DNA from: Bisporella sp. PMI_857
Lineage: Eukaryota; Ascomycota; Leotiomycetes; Helotiales; Helotiaceae
Assembly (NCBI GenBank): GCA_021307315.1
Contig: JAJSPD010000033.1
Location: 452,540 to 516,539 of the forward strand
Length of the DNA: 64,000 nucleotides
Direction of reading: 5' to 3'
The notes beneath the pieces were generated by a model that did no database searches, was not told the DNA's origin, and saw only the letters and a program-made list of their open reading frames with translations. Below, in pieces: positions 1 through 11,348 of the stretch. The translations under genes and the position numbers were made by a program. Within the stretch, counting starts at the first letter, position 1, and each line of letters starts with the position of its first letter.

Positions 1-243
1 TGTACGAGAGAGATATTTTCGAATATTCGATATATTTCGTTTTGTTTGGCGCTGGTCATAGTCATCTGCCCTTGATACCGCGACAAAAATATTGCCTGTA
101 GAGAGAAATTTACGCTACGCACAGGATCTTGATTCAGAGCTAATCAACGTCTATTTTGCCATTTTGGAGATAATTATTTCTTACCCGAGAAGTTTCTTGT
201 CGTGACCTTGAAGCTTACATTAGTATACAGGTTGCGAGTTATC

Positions 244-1159
244 CTACTTTCGCCTCGCAAGGGCAGAAGTTCTCACCTTATCATTCGGATTCAGGAATCT
301 GATTACTTCCCCAAAGGGCTCTGCTGGTTCAGTTGTGCGCGATAATCTATTAAAGGAGGGGTTTGTGTTTAGGTCAGTCAGTGCCGTCGAATTCGCCCCC
401 GCGAAGGAATCGGCATTTTCAGCCGTGAACGAAAGGTCGAAATCGAACTGGGAGTCAGCATCTGTCCTGGAAAATGGCCACGAAAATGTATTCAGGCCGA
501 GCATGTTTCCGGTATACTCATCGCCCAACGTCCGCAGGGCGGTCTGGTCGTCGGCGATTAATGATTGCCTATACAAAGTCTCGAGAGAATCATTGGTTAA
601 GCTGTTGGTATTCGCAAACGAAAGGGTTGAGCCAGGCGACAAGTGGGCATCATCTGGTGCTTCAGCCGGCTCGCTGGTTGTTGTTTTGCTTATCTCATCC
701 AATTTCGATCTACTCTCAGGAGACTTCTCCGGGGACTTATCTAACGCTTGCCGCTTCTTCGAGAGAATGTACTGGCATTCATTATTATGCCTCTGTTCAA
801 TTAAGTCAGCAAAAGCACTCTACTCGGGAAAAGGGTACGCACTCGGCAATTGACACATGGTGTTGCTCCATCGCCTTTACGGTTCTGTTGTCAATTATCG
901 ACTCGAACTTTAATTAGTGCTATTACTCACAGCGAATCTTTTTCAGCTTGCACATTGTACATGCTCCCCTCCGCCGTGGGTTCCATCTTTTATTAATAGT
1001 GAAGGGTTGCGGGGGAGAGTTTGCTTGGGTATTGGAGATTATCAGCATCGGTGTGGAGGTAGGCATAGTCTCAAAATTTATGCTCTTTAGTCCTTGTAAA
1101 AGTGTTCGTGTTTCTCTCAATCCTAAACCACGTCTGAATAAGTCGCACTTGTCTTCCAA
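244..1159 (-). pseudogene. Zn(II)2Cys6 transcription factor fragment, probably broken
   Basis: Three minus-strand pieces together spell a fungal binuclear zinc cluster. Positions 923-1159 end with CTMCKLKKIRC (C-x2-C-x6-C). Positions 843-884 carry the PCVNC pair. After a 50-bp GT-AG intron (793-842) positions 244-792 continue with RRHNNECQY, giving the last Cys, then a Ser/Thr-rich acidic stretch. Zn2Cys6 proteins are DNA-binding regulators that act in the nucleus. The cluster is complete in cysteines, but I could not join the first and second pieces in frame: the good donor GTGAGT leaves phase 1 and the only nearby acceptor (AACAG) makes a stop. No regulator middle-homology region follows before the stop at 244. 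It is either a small base change, a missed intron, or a decayed gene. Confidence 0.6.
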
Positions 1160-1199
1160 TACCCAACTCTTACATGGGGAACCATCTAAGGCGTAATTC

Positions 1200-3085
1200 C
1201 TTTAACCCAGTCGGGGCCACATAAGCCACGTCGAAGTGCCGGTAGAGACTCTTCACCCTATAGAAGCCACAAGCGCCGAATGCTCCATTATTAGACCAAT
1301 GGCAACATCTACCAATAGTACTATGGGACAGCTCTCAAGGTCAGAAAGGCATTAAGCTATCAGATCTAAGATCTTAAGGTTAATATCAACTGGCTGCTTG
1401 CTAGTTCGCTTAACCTTCGGTCATCGAACTTGGTTTCGGCTATCGAAGGTGTTGCGGATTCTGACTAAGCAAGTGGAACGCGCGCGCTCAGCGCTTTTAG
1501 AGAAACTTGAATGCTACTAAAGTTGAATAGCTGTCGACCATTGATCGTGATGTGCAGGCAAACAATTAATAATCGACGAGATCCGGTCACTAGGATGTTG
1601 TTCGATTGAGCATGTCGCAAAGTAGCAATACTAGAGCAGTCAGGACTTTAAATTTTTTTGTCCGAACACCAAAGCTCACCCATGTTCCGTTATGTAGATC
1701 AAGGATACTGTTAATTGTGCTTACTTAATGATCAGCTTAAGTTCACTGAAGATTAATACTACGTTAGAGACATGGGTACCCTGAAAGCTCGTTCAATGCA
1801 CGCACAGGTACATGCTCTTGGGAGGTAAGGGCCGGCACACATGTTGAGGTAGTATCTAATGTAACGTACGACGGCTAAACTTCACTGGACGGCTGCAAAG
1901 TTTATCGAATGCTTGCGTATCGGCTTCTGTCTCAATCATGTTGCCAAGTTGTCGGACCCCGATTGACTGCTTAGAAGATTTCTAGCCATTAATGTTATTG
2001 TAGCCTTATACTTTAAGCAATTGTGTCCTACATTGACTCAATACAAGCAGGAGCAATATCAACAACTACTAATCAAACCTTCCAACACAGGAACGCGAAC
2101 TTGATGATAGGGTACAATTAAAACGTTCACTATTACCGCGGCGCTAGGTCTTGGCTGCAGGAAACCTTAAATTTAAGCGAGCCAATTATGAGTTAATTGG
2201 AGTAATATTTTCTCGAAAGGAGGTTGGGTCGGCCCGACTAGCCAATTATAATAAAGCAAGGATATCACCCTATGTGTCGGAGCACCCGAGCTGTACGAAG
2301 GTAGTAATTGCTTATGCTTTAACCTGAGGGCACGTATGCATGTGTTTCATGCGTAATGCTCGTTGAGATTGGTGGATAAGTCTTGATTGTTGTTCTAAGC
2401 TCTCGTTCTACGGAGTTGAGTAGGATCGAGGGCCTACTGTTTCAGGTGCTGGTCACATGATCATAACTACATACAAATAGCTACCAACAGTATGTTAGGT
2501 CCTGAGTGAATGGGGCAGTGAATGGAGGAGTGAATAAAGGATTCGGTCACATGGCCCACCTGTAGCATCTAGGGATCTCGGGTTGTGTAAGAACCCGCGA
2601 TAGACCGAAAAGCATGCTTTCACTGTAACGACGCAAGGAATCACGGGCTAGAATAGAGGCATACGGGAGTGCGTACAATAGGCTGATAGTGATTGCCTTA
2701 TAGGTCTACCTACGAAGGATACAAAAACATGAGGAACAACTGTAGAGAGTAGGAGCAGGCCTTTATATAGGCGACTCCGACTCTCCTCCGTATCGGCTCT
2801 GAAACCCCTCATACCCTGATCTTCAGCCTCCTGATCCCGTGCCATGACCTCCGTGTCGCACCTTGGGCATACCGGTTGTTACATTCACAACCACACAGTA
2901 GTTCTCAATTGAATAAATTAGAGCTAGCCTCTCACACTTGCTTTATATTATATTTATTAGTCACATAAAATATCATGGGGGCCAGCCCCCAAACCCCGAT
3001 ATTTCGCTGCGCTCAAAGGACTTTACAGCTATATTGTGAAAGGGAACATGCTGAAAAGCAACAGCAACACTATCTAGCACAAAAC
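1200..3085. other. gene-poor stretch
   Basis: No ORF here has recognisable protein content. Only short shadow ORFs are present. Near 2975 a GGGGG...CCCCC inverted pair lies next to a CGCTGCGCTC stretch. I see nothing else to annotate. Confidence 0.5.
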
Positions 3086-3276
3086 TGTCACGAGCACAGT
3101 CCTATATGCCTGGAAAGGCGGGTTGTAGGTGCTTCAATATGAAAATACTAAACTAAGGAGAAGAGGTGGAGCTCTGGAAAAAACTCTCAACTAAGTCTGG
3201 CTCTCAGGCAGGCGTTACTAGTCCAATTATGGAACACACGCGAGATGATCACGTGATAACCGTGATAACCGTGACA
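3086..3276 (+). repeat. solo-LTR-like repeat, family TGTCACGA...CGTGACA, copy 1
   Basis: The 191-bp unit begins TGTCACGAGCACAGTCC and ends AACCGTGACA, so the ends are short inverted repeats of TG...CA type. It is flanked by AAAAC and GAAAC, a 5-bp target duplication with one transition. The inner part (GGTGCTTCAATAYGAAAATA and following) recurs at 10799-10964 and 35607-35809. A 5-bp duplication and TG/CA ends favour a solo LTR or a short non-autonomous LTR element. Confidence 0.75.
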
Positions 3277-5779
3277 GAAACTAAAACGTAGCATAAACGT
3301 AGCATATTCAGGCGTGCACCGGTAGGCCGTGGCCTCCGCGTTATATCGTCAAATATAATATATATAAATATAACTGTAGTAGCTGATTAATGTTGTCGAT
3401 TGGTTGGTGATATGCTTCCATACAGAAAGCAAGCTTCCCTAGCCACATGACTAGCCACTTACATGCATCACGTGATATTTTGACATAGGAGAGAAACCAA
3501 CCTCACCACAGCCGTCCCCTTTCTCATACATACTCGCCTCGAGTACTGGAGTAGTAGAGGTTCATGATCAGTTATATCGAGCTTTTCCTCTCAAGCTCTT
3601 GCGCCATATGTCGGAGTTGCATCACGTGGGTCAGCTCATAACCTCGAGAGTGAATATCAACTTGCCTAGCCAGCGATGAAATATCGGCCTCATCACAACC
3701 TCTCCTTTATCTTTTTCTAATTTACAACCTTACGACAACAATAATAAAACGACTTCAGAGATGTCGATCTCTCTCAGAGAAGTATCTCGAGGATCTAATC
3801 AATCCTTTATTCGATTCCCAGTTCCTTAGATTTGCTTGCGAGAACCTATTTCTAACTGTTCACCTTCGGATCGAACCTCTCCTTTACAGCGAACCCCTCA
3901 TATAACCCCTCATACGTTGAACTCCCTGTTCATACGTCGACCATATCGAATCGACATGTGTAATAGAAGCCAATAAGCTTTCAGCATGAAAGAATTGAAA
4001 GGTATCTCTCCTCTTCGTAACGCTTTCAATACTTTGACGTTACGTAGATCGATCTCATGATCGGCTTTCATTCTCACCTTTGAATCACGACCTCTCTCGG
4101 AACCATCCTCGAAGCTCCCTCAACTTCACAACCCTTTCTCAACTTCACAACTCTATAGCTGCCGATATAAAGCAGAGCTAAGTCGTTCCTTGCTCTCTGC
4201 TCATATTGCTAACTGCCAGTATCAGGAACAGCTTCGTTTCCTCTTCGAACTCCTTCGAACTCTCTCGTACAAGGTGAAGCTTTGCGACCATATAATTGGG
4301 AATAAGGTCAAGGCTCGAGCAGGACAACAACACTCTCCCCTTTTTCGAGCAGTTCCCCAAATCCAAGGTGAAGCTTCAAGGCAAGAAGTGTTTGTAATCA
4401 GCAAGATCGATACATGCTTTTAACGTCGCCATAGCACGTGCAAGCCGTGGCATTAAGAGCGTAAGCCTGAAAAGACCTGACGGATCTGAACCCAGCGCGA
4501 CTACCTGCAATCAAACTGTACCGGTTGGCTTTAAGAGCGTACGCTTCCGCTTGTACTGACCGTCCCCCTCCTGATTACAGTCACCATGCAGTTTTCGGGT
4601 CTCTCCGCTGTTCATTCAGGCTGGGGAACACTGCCAGCATGAGTCTCCGCTGTTGCTTCAGGGAGCAGTTCCCTCCTTGCTATCTGTCATGTGCTGTTGA
4701 GCTTCGATTGTCCCTTAGTTGCAGCGATCTCCCACCTGTACCCTACCTGCTTGGCGGTTATAGGGGAAGATACACCCACTCGACAGTCTGCCCAGTGTGT
4801 ACACACTGTAACCAGCTTAAAGTGGTCCAACGTGTTGTCTTTGATAGCAGCGTTGAAGTTGTTCGCCTCTAGTAGTCGTGCAATTGTCCCATACTTGATG
4901 AGATCTCCTACCTGTAGCCTACCTTGTCTGTTGAGCTTCGGTTGCTCTTGGCGGCAAAGGCGGAGATTCAACCACTGGAGAGTTTGCTTGGTGTATTGCA
5001 TCATGAGAAACCTTTAAGGTGTTTCAACGTGTTGTCGCTTCAATCGCAACAGCGTTGGAAATCCAGGTAACTGCACTACGTGCATTCTGCCTAGTGGGGA
5101 ATGGCTTGTGGATCATCGATCCTATATTACTGGATTGGATCTGGACCTGGCTCTTCCTGGCTTTCGGCTTCTGGTACCGGTACTGGCCTTCTGGATCTAG
5201 ACTCTAGAGTCTAGATCCTGGAACTGGAATCTGGCTTGTAGCTCCATTTGTGAAGTTGATAGGCTGACTAATACAGCCACTTTTCAACACTCATTCTAGC
5301 AGTTCAACATTGTTGGACTTTTTGCTTTTTGGCCTATTTATGGGATTGCGTACTATCTGTCGGTGCGATGGTTGCTGAAGCTTTCCTCCCTGCATCTATG
5401 AGTGTCTAGGCCACAGCTACGACCCCTACCCAAGCAACGGGGTGCTGAATTGTGCGCGTCCTGGCTCACGAAAGGCAGAGATAGGGGAACTGTGGAAGTG
5501 ACCACCGCTGAGCCGGTGGGTAGGACGTATGGTAGTTGGTGACAACTCCTGTCGACGACCCGGTTTGGGACCCGTTGCATCGTCGGCCAAGACTCACTCT
5601 TCTGGATAGGGGTTTCTAGGCTGACGGCACATCAGTTCGTTCGTTATTGAGGAATTGTTAGTAGTTGTATAAACAGCAATTGGAAAGTTGAGGAGATTAT
5701 AAAATAGCAAAGCTAAGGAAATGAGTTACAAACAACTTTGTTTTTGGTAGTTACTATTCTTGCAAGTCGATTAGTCATA
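3277..5779. other. non-coding stretch with short repeats
   Basis: No convincing gene is seen. It holds an AT-rich TATA tract near 3350-3370, several CACGTG/ATCACGTG sites, a GGCWTTAAGAGCGTA motif repeated around 4450 and 4530, and CTGG-rich low-complexity sequence near 5130-5230 that includes a perfect palindrome. ORFs of 60-115 codons overlap on both strands and look random. Confidence 0.4.
5193..5218. repeat. perfect 26-bp palindrome
   Basis: The half-site GGATCTAGACTCT is followed directly by its exact reverse complement with no spacer. It lies in CTGG-rich non-coding DNA. It could form a cruciform or be a dimer binding site; nothing in the neighbourhood decides this. Confidence 0.85.
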
Positions 5780-7400
5780 TTAACCGAGCATTTTTATGGC
5801 AAAATATAGCTCTCCATCTTTAAATACGGATGATTTCTTGCCTCTAAACTGCTTAAAGTCAAAAAGGACTTTCAAAAACAACCCATTCAAAGTTTTAGCC
5901 CGTGAGATCGCAACATATGAAAGGCCGATACAGTGCTCTTTCTGATTCAAGTTCAACACAACTTGAGAAAGCGTTAGTCCTTGACTTTTGTGAACTGTAA
6001 TAGCATATGCCAGCCGTATAGGAAACTGTACGAGAACAGAAAACGCCGTTGTAATCATATGTATGAAAAGAAGGTAATACAGGCACGATTCCGGGCGGAC
6101 AGCCTAGAAAATCCGGGCCAGTATAAGTGTCAAAACGAGCAAGCAACACCGAAGGCATAGTGTAACAGTTAGGATTCGGCAAACCAGTTCAAGACTCCGG
6201 ATATGGAATAAAAGTCCTTACGGAAATAATGTTTCAGCCGCAGCACCTTCAGGGCCGCAAACGGAACAACCAGCCTATGGCCAGCTACAGGCTTGCAACT
6301 ACAACAAGTATGATCTAGACTGTTATAGGCTTCAGCTGTTGAGCTTCAGCTGTTGAAGTACTTTCGGAGATGTCTAAATCACAAGCACATCACAAACAAT
6401 CACAAGCTCGGCAGCTGTAGAGGAAGAATACAACACAGTCGAGGGGCGAAGGACATAAATGGCAGCCAGAACTTTTTGGAGGATGGCAAGCTTGAGTTTC
6501 TCATAAATTCAAAGACCTACATCTCATATCAATACAATACTATTATTACACTTGCATTGCTCACTACGTGCTTTCATAACATACGTGTCCTCACTTGCTA
6601 TATTGCAATCCCTCCTGCTGCCCTTTATTTGCTACACATAGCTGTGAAAGGATCTGCGCCTGCAGGCCAAGATATATCAACAATAGTACTTATAGAGCCG
6701 TTAACTAAGCCATGTTCGTCTGTAAATTAGCTGTAAGCATAGAACGTGCGTCGATACATATGGAAAGCTCTGGTGACAAATTATCGGCCTCATTTTCGGT
6801 AGCTCGAGCAGCGTCACGGCCAGTATGCCAAGCTGTAATCTTTGATTACCGGCTGTTGTAATGCAGCCCAAAAAGTAAAGATCCGTTCCGTAACTTCGTT
6901 CTTGGTATAATAAAGCCGTAAAGCAGTCGCAAAACTTTGGATTTCGGGTGCGGAAAGCGTATTTGCTATGCGTGTACAAAGCAGTTCCCAGCCAGCAACT
7001 GACAACTGAGAAATCCGTAACTCACCTAAAACAGCCCGAAACTTGACTGAAAGATCATTTTCTCCCTGTTGCCGCATAACTTGAGCCAGCCGAAGTGACC
7101 GATCAACAGCTCGATGTAAAACACTGGCTGTTGGAATGCATGTAAATAGCGTCACGTGATCCACCGGATCACCGGAATCGTGGGACCTCGATCTCACCAC
7201 AACTCGCGTAGCTTAGAACAATCAATCAACGAACAAGAGAACCACAATCATACCAGCAAGAGCGTAGTCAATAGCTACTACGCCTTTTGCTACGTGATAG
7301 GCATTCCGACACTGTAGGCAACCGACACTGGCCTTTAATAGCATAAGGCTCAGTTAAAGAAGCCGAAACGTATAGCGGCTTGCCTCCTACAGGCGACAAT
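5780..7400 (-). pseudogene. Helitron-type Pif1 helicase, C-terminal relic
   Basis: Read right to left, the minus strand carries pieces of a Pif1-family helicase as found at the C-terminus of fungal Helitron proteins. Positions 6814-7128 encode FRAVLGELRISQLSV...WELL and the ALRLYYTKNEV segment. Positions 6700-6813 carry the ARSMLTANLQTNM segment and VNGSISTIVDISWPAG. Positions 5895-6182 carry PSVLLARFDTYTG, and 5780-6058 carry ITVHKSQGLTLS with YVAISRAKTLNGL, the last helicase motifs. Pieces lie in several frames with stops, and a solo LTR (7129-7311) splits the right part. No Rep/HUH region or terminal hairpin was found. The element is dead and truncated at its 5' side. Confidence 0.8.
7129..7311 (-). 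repeat. solo LTR, family TGTYGGAATR..., copy 1
   Basis: The unit starts TGTTGGAATGCATGTA and ends GGCATTCCGACA, so its ends are inverted repeats. Related copies are at 8011-8197, 10172-10368 and (truncated) 20084-20214. TGTTGGAAT-type ends are common for Ty1/copia LTRs. This copy interrupts the Helitron helicase relic. Flanks CTGGC and CTGTA share only three of five bases. Confidence 0.7.
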
Positions 7401-7451
7401 TGAATTTTTTTTGGGTTGCCCCTGACTTGCATATGAATCCGGAGAGGGCGT

Positions 7452-7616
7452 TGTCACGGCCCTGGCCAGTCTCCTGTATATAAAGCACTGCTTTCCTTCC
7501 CTTCTTCTGTCTGTAGCTTGTTCTCTTCGTTATAACAATTGATAGTCGTTCACAATTTTGAGGCCCTCTTCCTAAGATCTATGAATCGAGACCCCTGTTC
7601 GCCTTGAGTTGTTACA
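7452..7616 (+). repeat. solo LTR of the chromovirus family at 52-58 kb, short version
   Basis: It starts TGTCACGGCCCTGGCC and ends TTGAGTTGTTACA, matching the LTRs at 51451-51683, 52005-52258 and 58270-58523 in the promoter part (GTATATAAAGC), the AGCTTGTTCT motif and the 3' end. It is shorter because the GC-rich 5' segment is missing. Flanks GGCGT and GGTGT form a 5-bp duplication differing by one C/T transition. Confidence 0.8.
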
Positions 7617-8010
7617 GGTGTAAAGCCGGTAAAGCAAGCCACCATATCCTTTCCTGAAGCTTTGGAGGGAGCCTAGGAAACTGATGGAATTCGGACCGCA
7701 AGCATGCTTCAAATCGACTGACAGTCGTCGCTTTTTTTGCGAATCTACTATTAAAGATTTCCAGAAGCTGTCAATTTCTTCAGGGAGGGGTATAGATTGA
7801 CGATATTTGGGTTGTGGGATGTCTGGTTATTGTTAAGTTGCTTGATCATTTGTTGAAGCGTTATCGACGTATTAACGAAGAAATTAGATGTCCTAAGAAG
7901 AATTGGCAGCTATTAGGCAAGGAGCCGGTGAGTGGACTTGCATGGCCTGGTACGAGAGATGTTTCTTACGAATCGAGATGTATCTTGGATTCGAAAGTGA
8001 GGAAGGATAA
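7617..8010. other. no gene recognised
   Basis: A 72-codon ORF at 7814-8032 runs into the next LTR and has no recognisable features. Nothing else was seen. Confidence 0.4.
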
Positions 8011-8197
8011 TGTCGGAATACCTACCACGTAGAAAAAGGCGTAGTAGCTATTGACTACGCTCTTGCTGGTGTGGCTCTGATATTCGTTCTTGATTATTCT
8101 AAGCTACGGCCTATTGCCAGGTAAATATAGGTGATAGAAGACCCACAATTCCCGCGATCCGGTGGATCGCGTGAATCTATATACATGCATTCCAACA
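8011..8197 (+). repeat. solo LTR, family TGTYGGAATR..., copy 2
   Basis: The 187-bp unit starts TGTCGGAATACC and ends GCATTCCAACA. It is flanked on both sides by GATAA (8006-8010 and 8198-8202), a perfect 5-bp target duplication, which supports an LTR and fixes the ends. Confidence 0.85.
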
Positions 8198-8459
8198 GAT
8201 AATCTTAAATGAAATCTCTCAAGACTTTGCCAAGCTTTACACCACGTAACTACATGACCGTTTGTTATGAATCAGCCTATGTAATAGGCTAAGAAGTTAG
8301 AATATATTGCAGAAGATTCCTCCACACCTGACTAATAGTTTACTGGTCAGTCTCCCTGTATTTCTAGCTGTAAAGATTAGGTGATCATCCAAGGATCTGC
8401 TAGAGGCTTCCGCATGTGGAGATCTCGCAAGACTATGGATTTGCTCCCCTACAGAGCGA

Positions 8460-9709
8460 TTAGTGCCGTATGAGTTTCAATAATTCAGGATGCTTGCCTT
8501 CATCCAAGATGATTTGCTGGATATTCTGCACAAGATCCACGCAATTCTTATCTAGCCGCGGCCCAGGACCATATCGAATTAGGTTGAAGTAACTATAAAC
8601 CCTATCTATAATTATGTTGCAAAAATGTTCCACTGAGCGACTGGCATGAAGGTAATTACCCATATCCGCTTCGTTATTCTCCTGGCTACTCATGTCTATA
8701 GCAACTTGTGTTACTTCGCAACATATGCATAGAAGACTGGTGACACAAAATGTGGATGCCCAAGATTTCTCGTCGTCCTTTAGATCTGTGTCCAACTCCT
8801 TCAAGATTGCGTGCGTCTCAGAAAATAAAAACTCGTTGATAAGGGTCTTAATCTGGCGATTCAAGAGCCTGTGTATAGTTCCACTATCGAATTTAGGAAA
8901 AATTGAGCCGCCGGCACTTTCACGGATTGAATTCCCACTAGCGAGAGTAAACTTGAGGGCCCTGTCCATCGCAATATTGGCAGCGAGGAGATTGAGAGCC
9001 CTGGCCACAATATTGTTCTGCTTGCGATTAGCGTGATCCCTAGACTTGAAAAAGTTCTCCTAATTCTTACACTTCCTGACATATGAGTTAAGTCATAATA
9101 TCGAAATATGGCGATGGCTATCTTGCTTGAAACTCCACCTGTCTTCCACCTTGATAAGCTCTCTTCGTTCTGGATCATTTGAGTCGGTTGCTTTTTCCAA
9201 CTCCTTGCTGTTATATCAAAATCCCCTGGCTGCAAGGCTAAAGGCATTGCAAGACGAGATTGCCGAACCAGCTTGTTTCCCGAGTCTAGGCGGATGACCG
9301 GAACATAACAATTTGCAGATTTAGGGTTGAACTCCGTAATACGCAATACCAGTGGCAGGAATCCTTTGCCACAGGTCACCTGTACATCTAGTTTGGAACC
9401 AACAAATTCGGGAGCGAGCTCTTTGGTAAGACTTCTTGCGGCGAATAGAGAAAGGTGGCCTGCGATTTCTTTAGGAAACAACACCCCAACCTGGGCATCT
9501 ATGTATATCGTAAAAGGACTTCGAGTCATGATCCTAGCTTCTTCTTCTTCTTCAGCATGTCGCTCGCGCAGATGACTGTAATTCCCATATGTGATGAGCT
9601 TGCGGTAAACTGGGATTTTCCCAGCATTGGCATGACAATTGTGAGAGTGCTTCGAGAGCCTGTGAATACCGATGCATAATAGAATAGCAACAGAGCAGAC
9701 CCAGGTCAT
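8460..9709 (-). CDS. protein resembling the C-terminal region of fungal Zn-cluster-type regulators
   Basis: Two exons, 9071-9709 and 8460-9017, join in phase across a 53-bp GTAAGA...GCAG intron (9018-9070), giving 398 codons. The joined protein has an N-terminal hydrophobic stretch (about residues 2-15) and the segment FRYYDLTHMSGS. It continues into a helical domain with RALNLLAANIAMDRAL, PKFDSGTIHRLLNRQ and the Cys-rich TSLLCICCEVTQ. I recall this layout from hypothetical ascomycete proteins that often start with a Zn2Cys6 cluster; no cluster is visible here or just upstream. The start may be Met60 instead (after a Glu-rich run). Its function is unknown. It is flanked by solo LTRs and may be a truncated family member. 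Confidence 0.6.
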
Positions 9710-10171
9710 TGGATTATTCCAGAAATCGGTGATTTTCTACTGAATATTAGTACAGCTCTATGTTTTACTTGATCCCTATTTTGCACCTTTTCCACAACTT
9801 CCCGGGAAACGAGAGCTAGTAGTTTGTCGAGAAAAGCCATCATGCTCTTTACAGATTGTTGCTATCGCACATTGTCAATAATGTAACTGAAACTGCAATC
9901 GAATAGTTACGCTTACCTGGAAATGAGTACGCCGCTCACAAGAAGCGGTTTGTGTGTACCTTCTACGAACCTTCGGCGTCTACGTCTGGAAAGCTGGGAT
10001 TGATTTATATTTGAGTCGTGGATAAGTTTGTGGTAAAGAGCTAAGATGAGGTGAAAAGGCCAATTTGGTGACCCTTATACTACTTACCCACCTATGCATT
10101 AGCTCGATTTGATTCTCGGTCAACCTCTTTAATGCATGGCACATAAAACGCGTCATGGCTTAAAAAGCAGA
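9710..10171. other. upstream region of the 8.5-9.7 kb gene
   Basis: The minus strand carries a 50-codon frame starting near 9842 that stops before the gene start. I could not link it by an intron. A possible donor (CAGGTAAGC near 9917) suggests a 5' leader intron. No other content was seen. Confidence 0.3.
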
Positions 10172-10368
10172 TGTCGGAATACCTATCACGTAGCAAAAGG
10201 CGTAGTAGCTACTGACTGCGCTCCTTGCTGTGTGATTCTGGTATTCCTTGATTGTATGATATTCTGGTTCTGAGCTACGGTCTATCGCGGGGGTTGTAGG
10301 TTTTGAATGGACCCACAACTCACGTGTACCAGCGATCCACGTGACATTTATTTACATGCGTACCAACA
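10172..10368 (+). repeat. solo LTR, family TGTYGGAATR..., copy 3
   Basis: It starts TGTCGGAATACC and ends CATGCGTACCAACA. Flanks GCAGA (10167-10171) and GCAGG (10369-10373) form a near-perfect 5-bp duplication. The inner sequence aligns with copy 2, including GGCGTAGTAGCTA and the GAGCTACGG segment. Confidence 0.8.
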
Positions 10369-10798
10369 GCAGGGCTACATATTATACTCAGTAAGCATGT
10401 GCATTGAACTGGCAGGCAGTTGGATTGAAGTATTTTTTGCATAGTGCTTGTGGGCTGACAAAAACAGTTCTGGGCACGCATTAACGAGATTAAGCTAGTG
10501 AGTTTGTTCTTCTGCGGAGCTGCCCAACTTTTTTGAGGTGTTATTTACTGCCACTCCAAGACAAACCAATTACTCACCGAATGACCAAAAAGTGTAGTGG
10601 CTAAAAGTAAAGCTTATTATTGGTCGCCTTTAGAACGCCCTAGAAACGCAGTCTTTTTGACGCAAACTCTTTAGAAGAATTTTTCTTTAGCGATTTCATT
10701 GGCTCTGCAAATGTGCACCCTTGCTCGGTTGTCCCCCAATTCATTCTTGATGCCTCACGCCTAAGGCCTCTCTGGATTACTAGCCATTTCTGGCCGAG
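10369..10798. other. no gene recognised
   Basis: I see no ORF with protein-like content and no clear repeat in this stretch. Confidence 0.4.
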
Positions 10799-10964
10799 TG
10801 TCACGAACACGGTCCTATAAGCCTGGAAAGGCGGATTGTAGGTGCTTCAATACGAAAATACTAAACTAAGGAGAAGAGGTGGAGCTCTGGAAAAGGTCTC
10901 GACTAAGTCTGGCTCTCAGGCCAGGGGCTGCTAGTCCCAATTTGGGAATGTGCTAACCGTGACA
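10799..10964 (+). repeat. solo-LTR-like repeat, family TGTCACGA...CGTGACA, copy 2
   Basis: It starts TGTCACGAACACGGTCC and ends GCTAACCGTGACA. Most of its first 110 bp match copy 1 at 3086-3276 with a few substitutions, including GGAGAAGAGGTGGAGCTCTG. Flanks CCGAG and CGTAC do not form a target duplication, so one flank may have rearranged. Confidence 0.7.
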
Positions 10965-11348
10965 CGTACATCGTCCCCTTACTGTAAATATCAGCAGGGC
11001 CACGTGTTGTGCCTTTAATGTTCAGTATGTATAAAGGTCTCCATTTTGGACCCTATCAAAGAATCTCGACTGCGAAAAAGGACAACAGAAGCGCGTTGCG
11101 GAAAAGGGATTGACGGCCTTAATCACATGGTGAGGTGGGGCTTGCTGGCCAAACGCGTCAGCGACGACCACCCAAGGCTGCCCTTTCTGGCACAACAGCT
11201 GACAAAAGCTGCTAGAATCGAGTGATAATCATTCAGTCAAGGCTGCCCATCTTCTACTAGATCAAGGCCGCTCTCCAAACAATTTCCTTGACATTGCCAA
11301 CCGAAACTACATGGCAGATCTGTTGGTTCTATCCTCCTGATAATCTTT

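Noticed and set aside
4525..5017. Overlapping ORFs on both strands around 4.5-5.0 kb
   Set aside because: They mirror each other in opposite frames and show no protein-like patterns.
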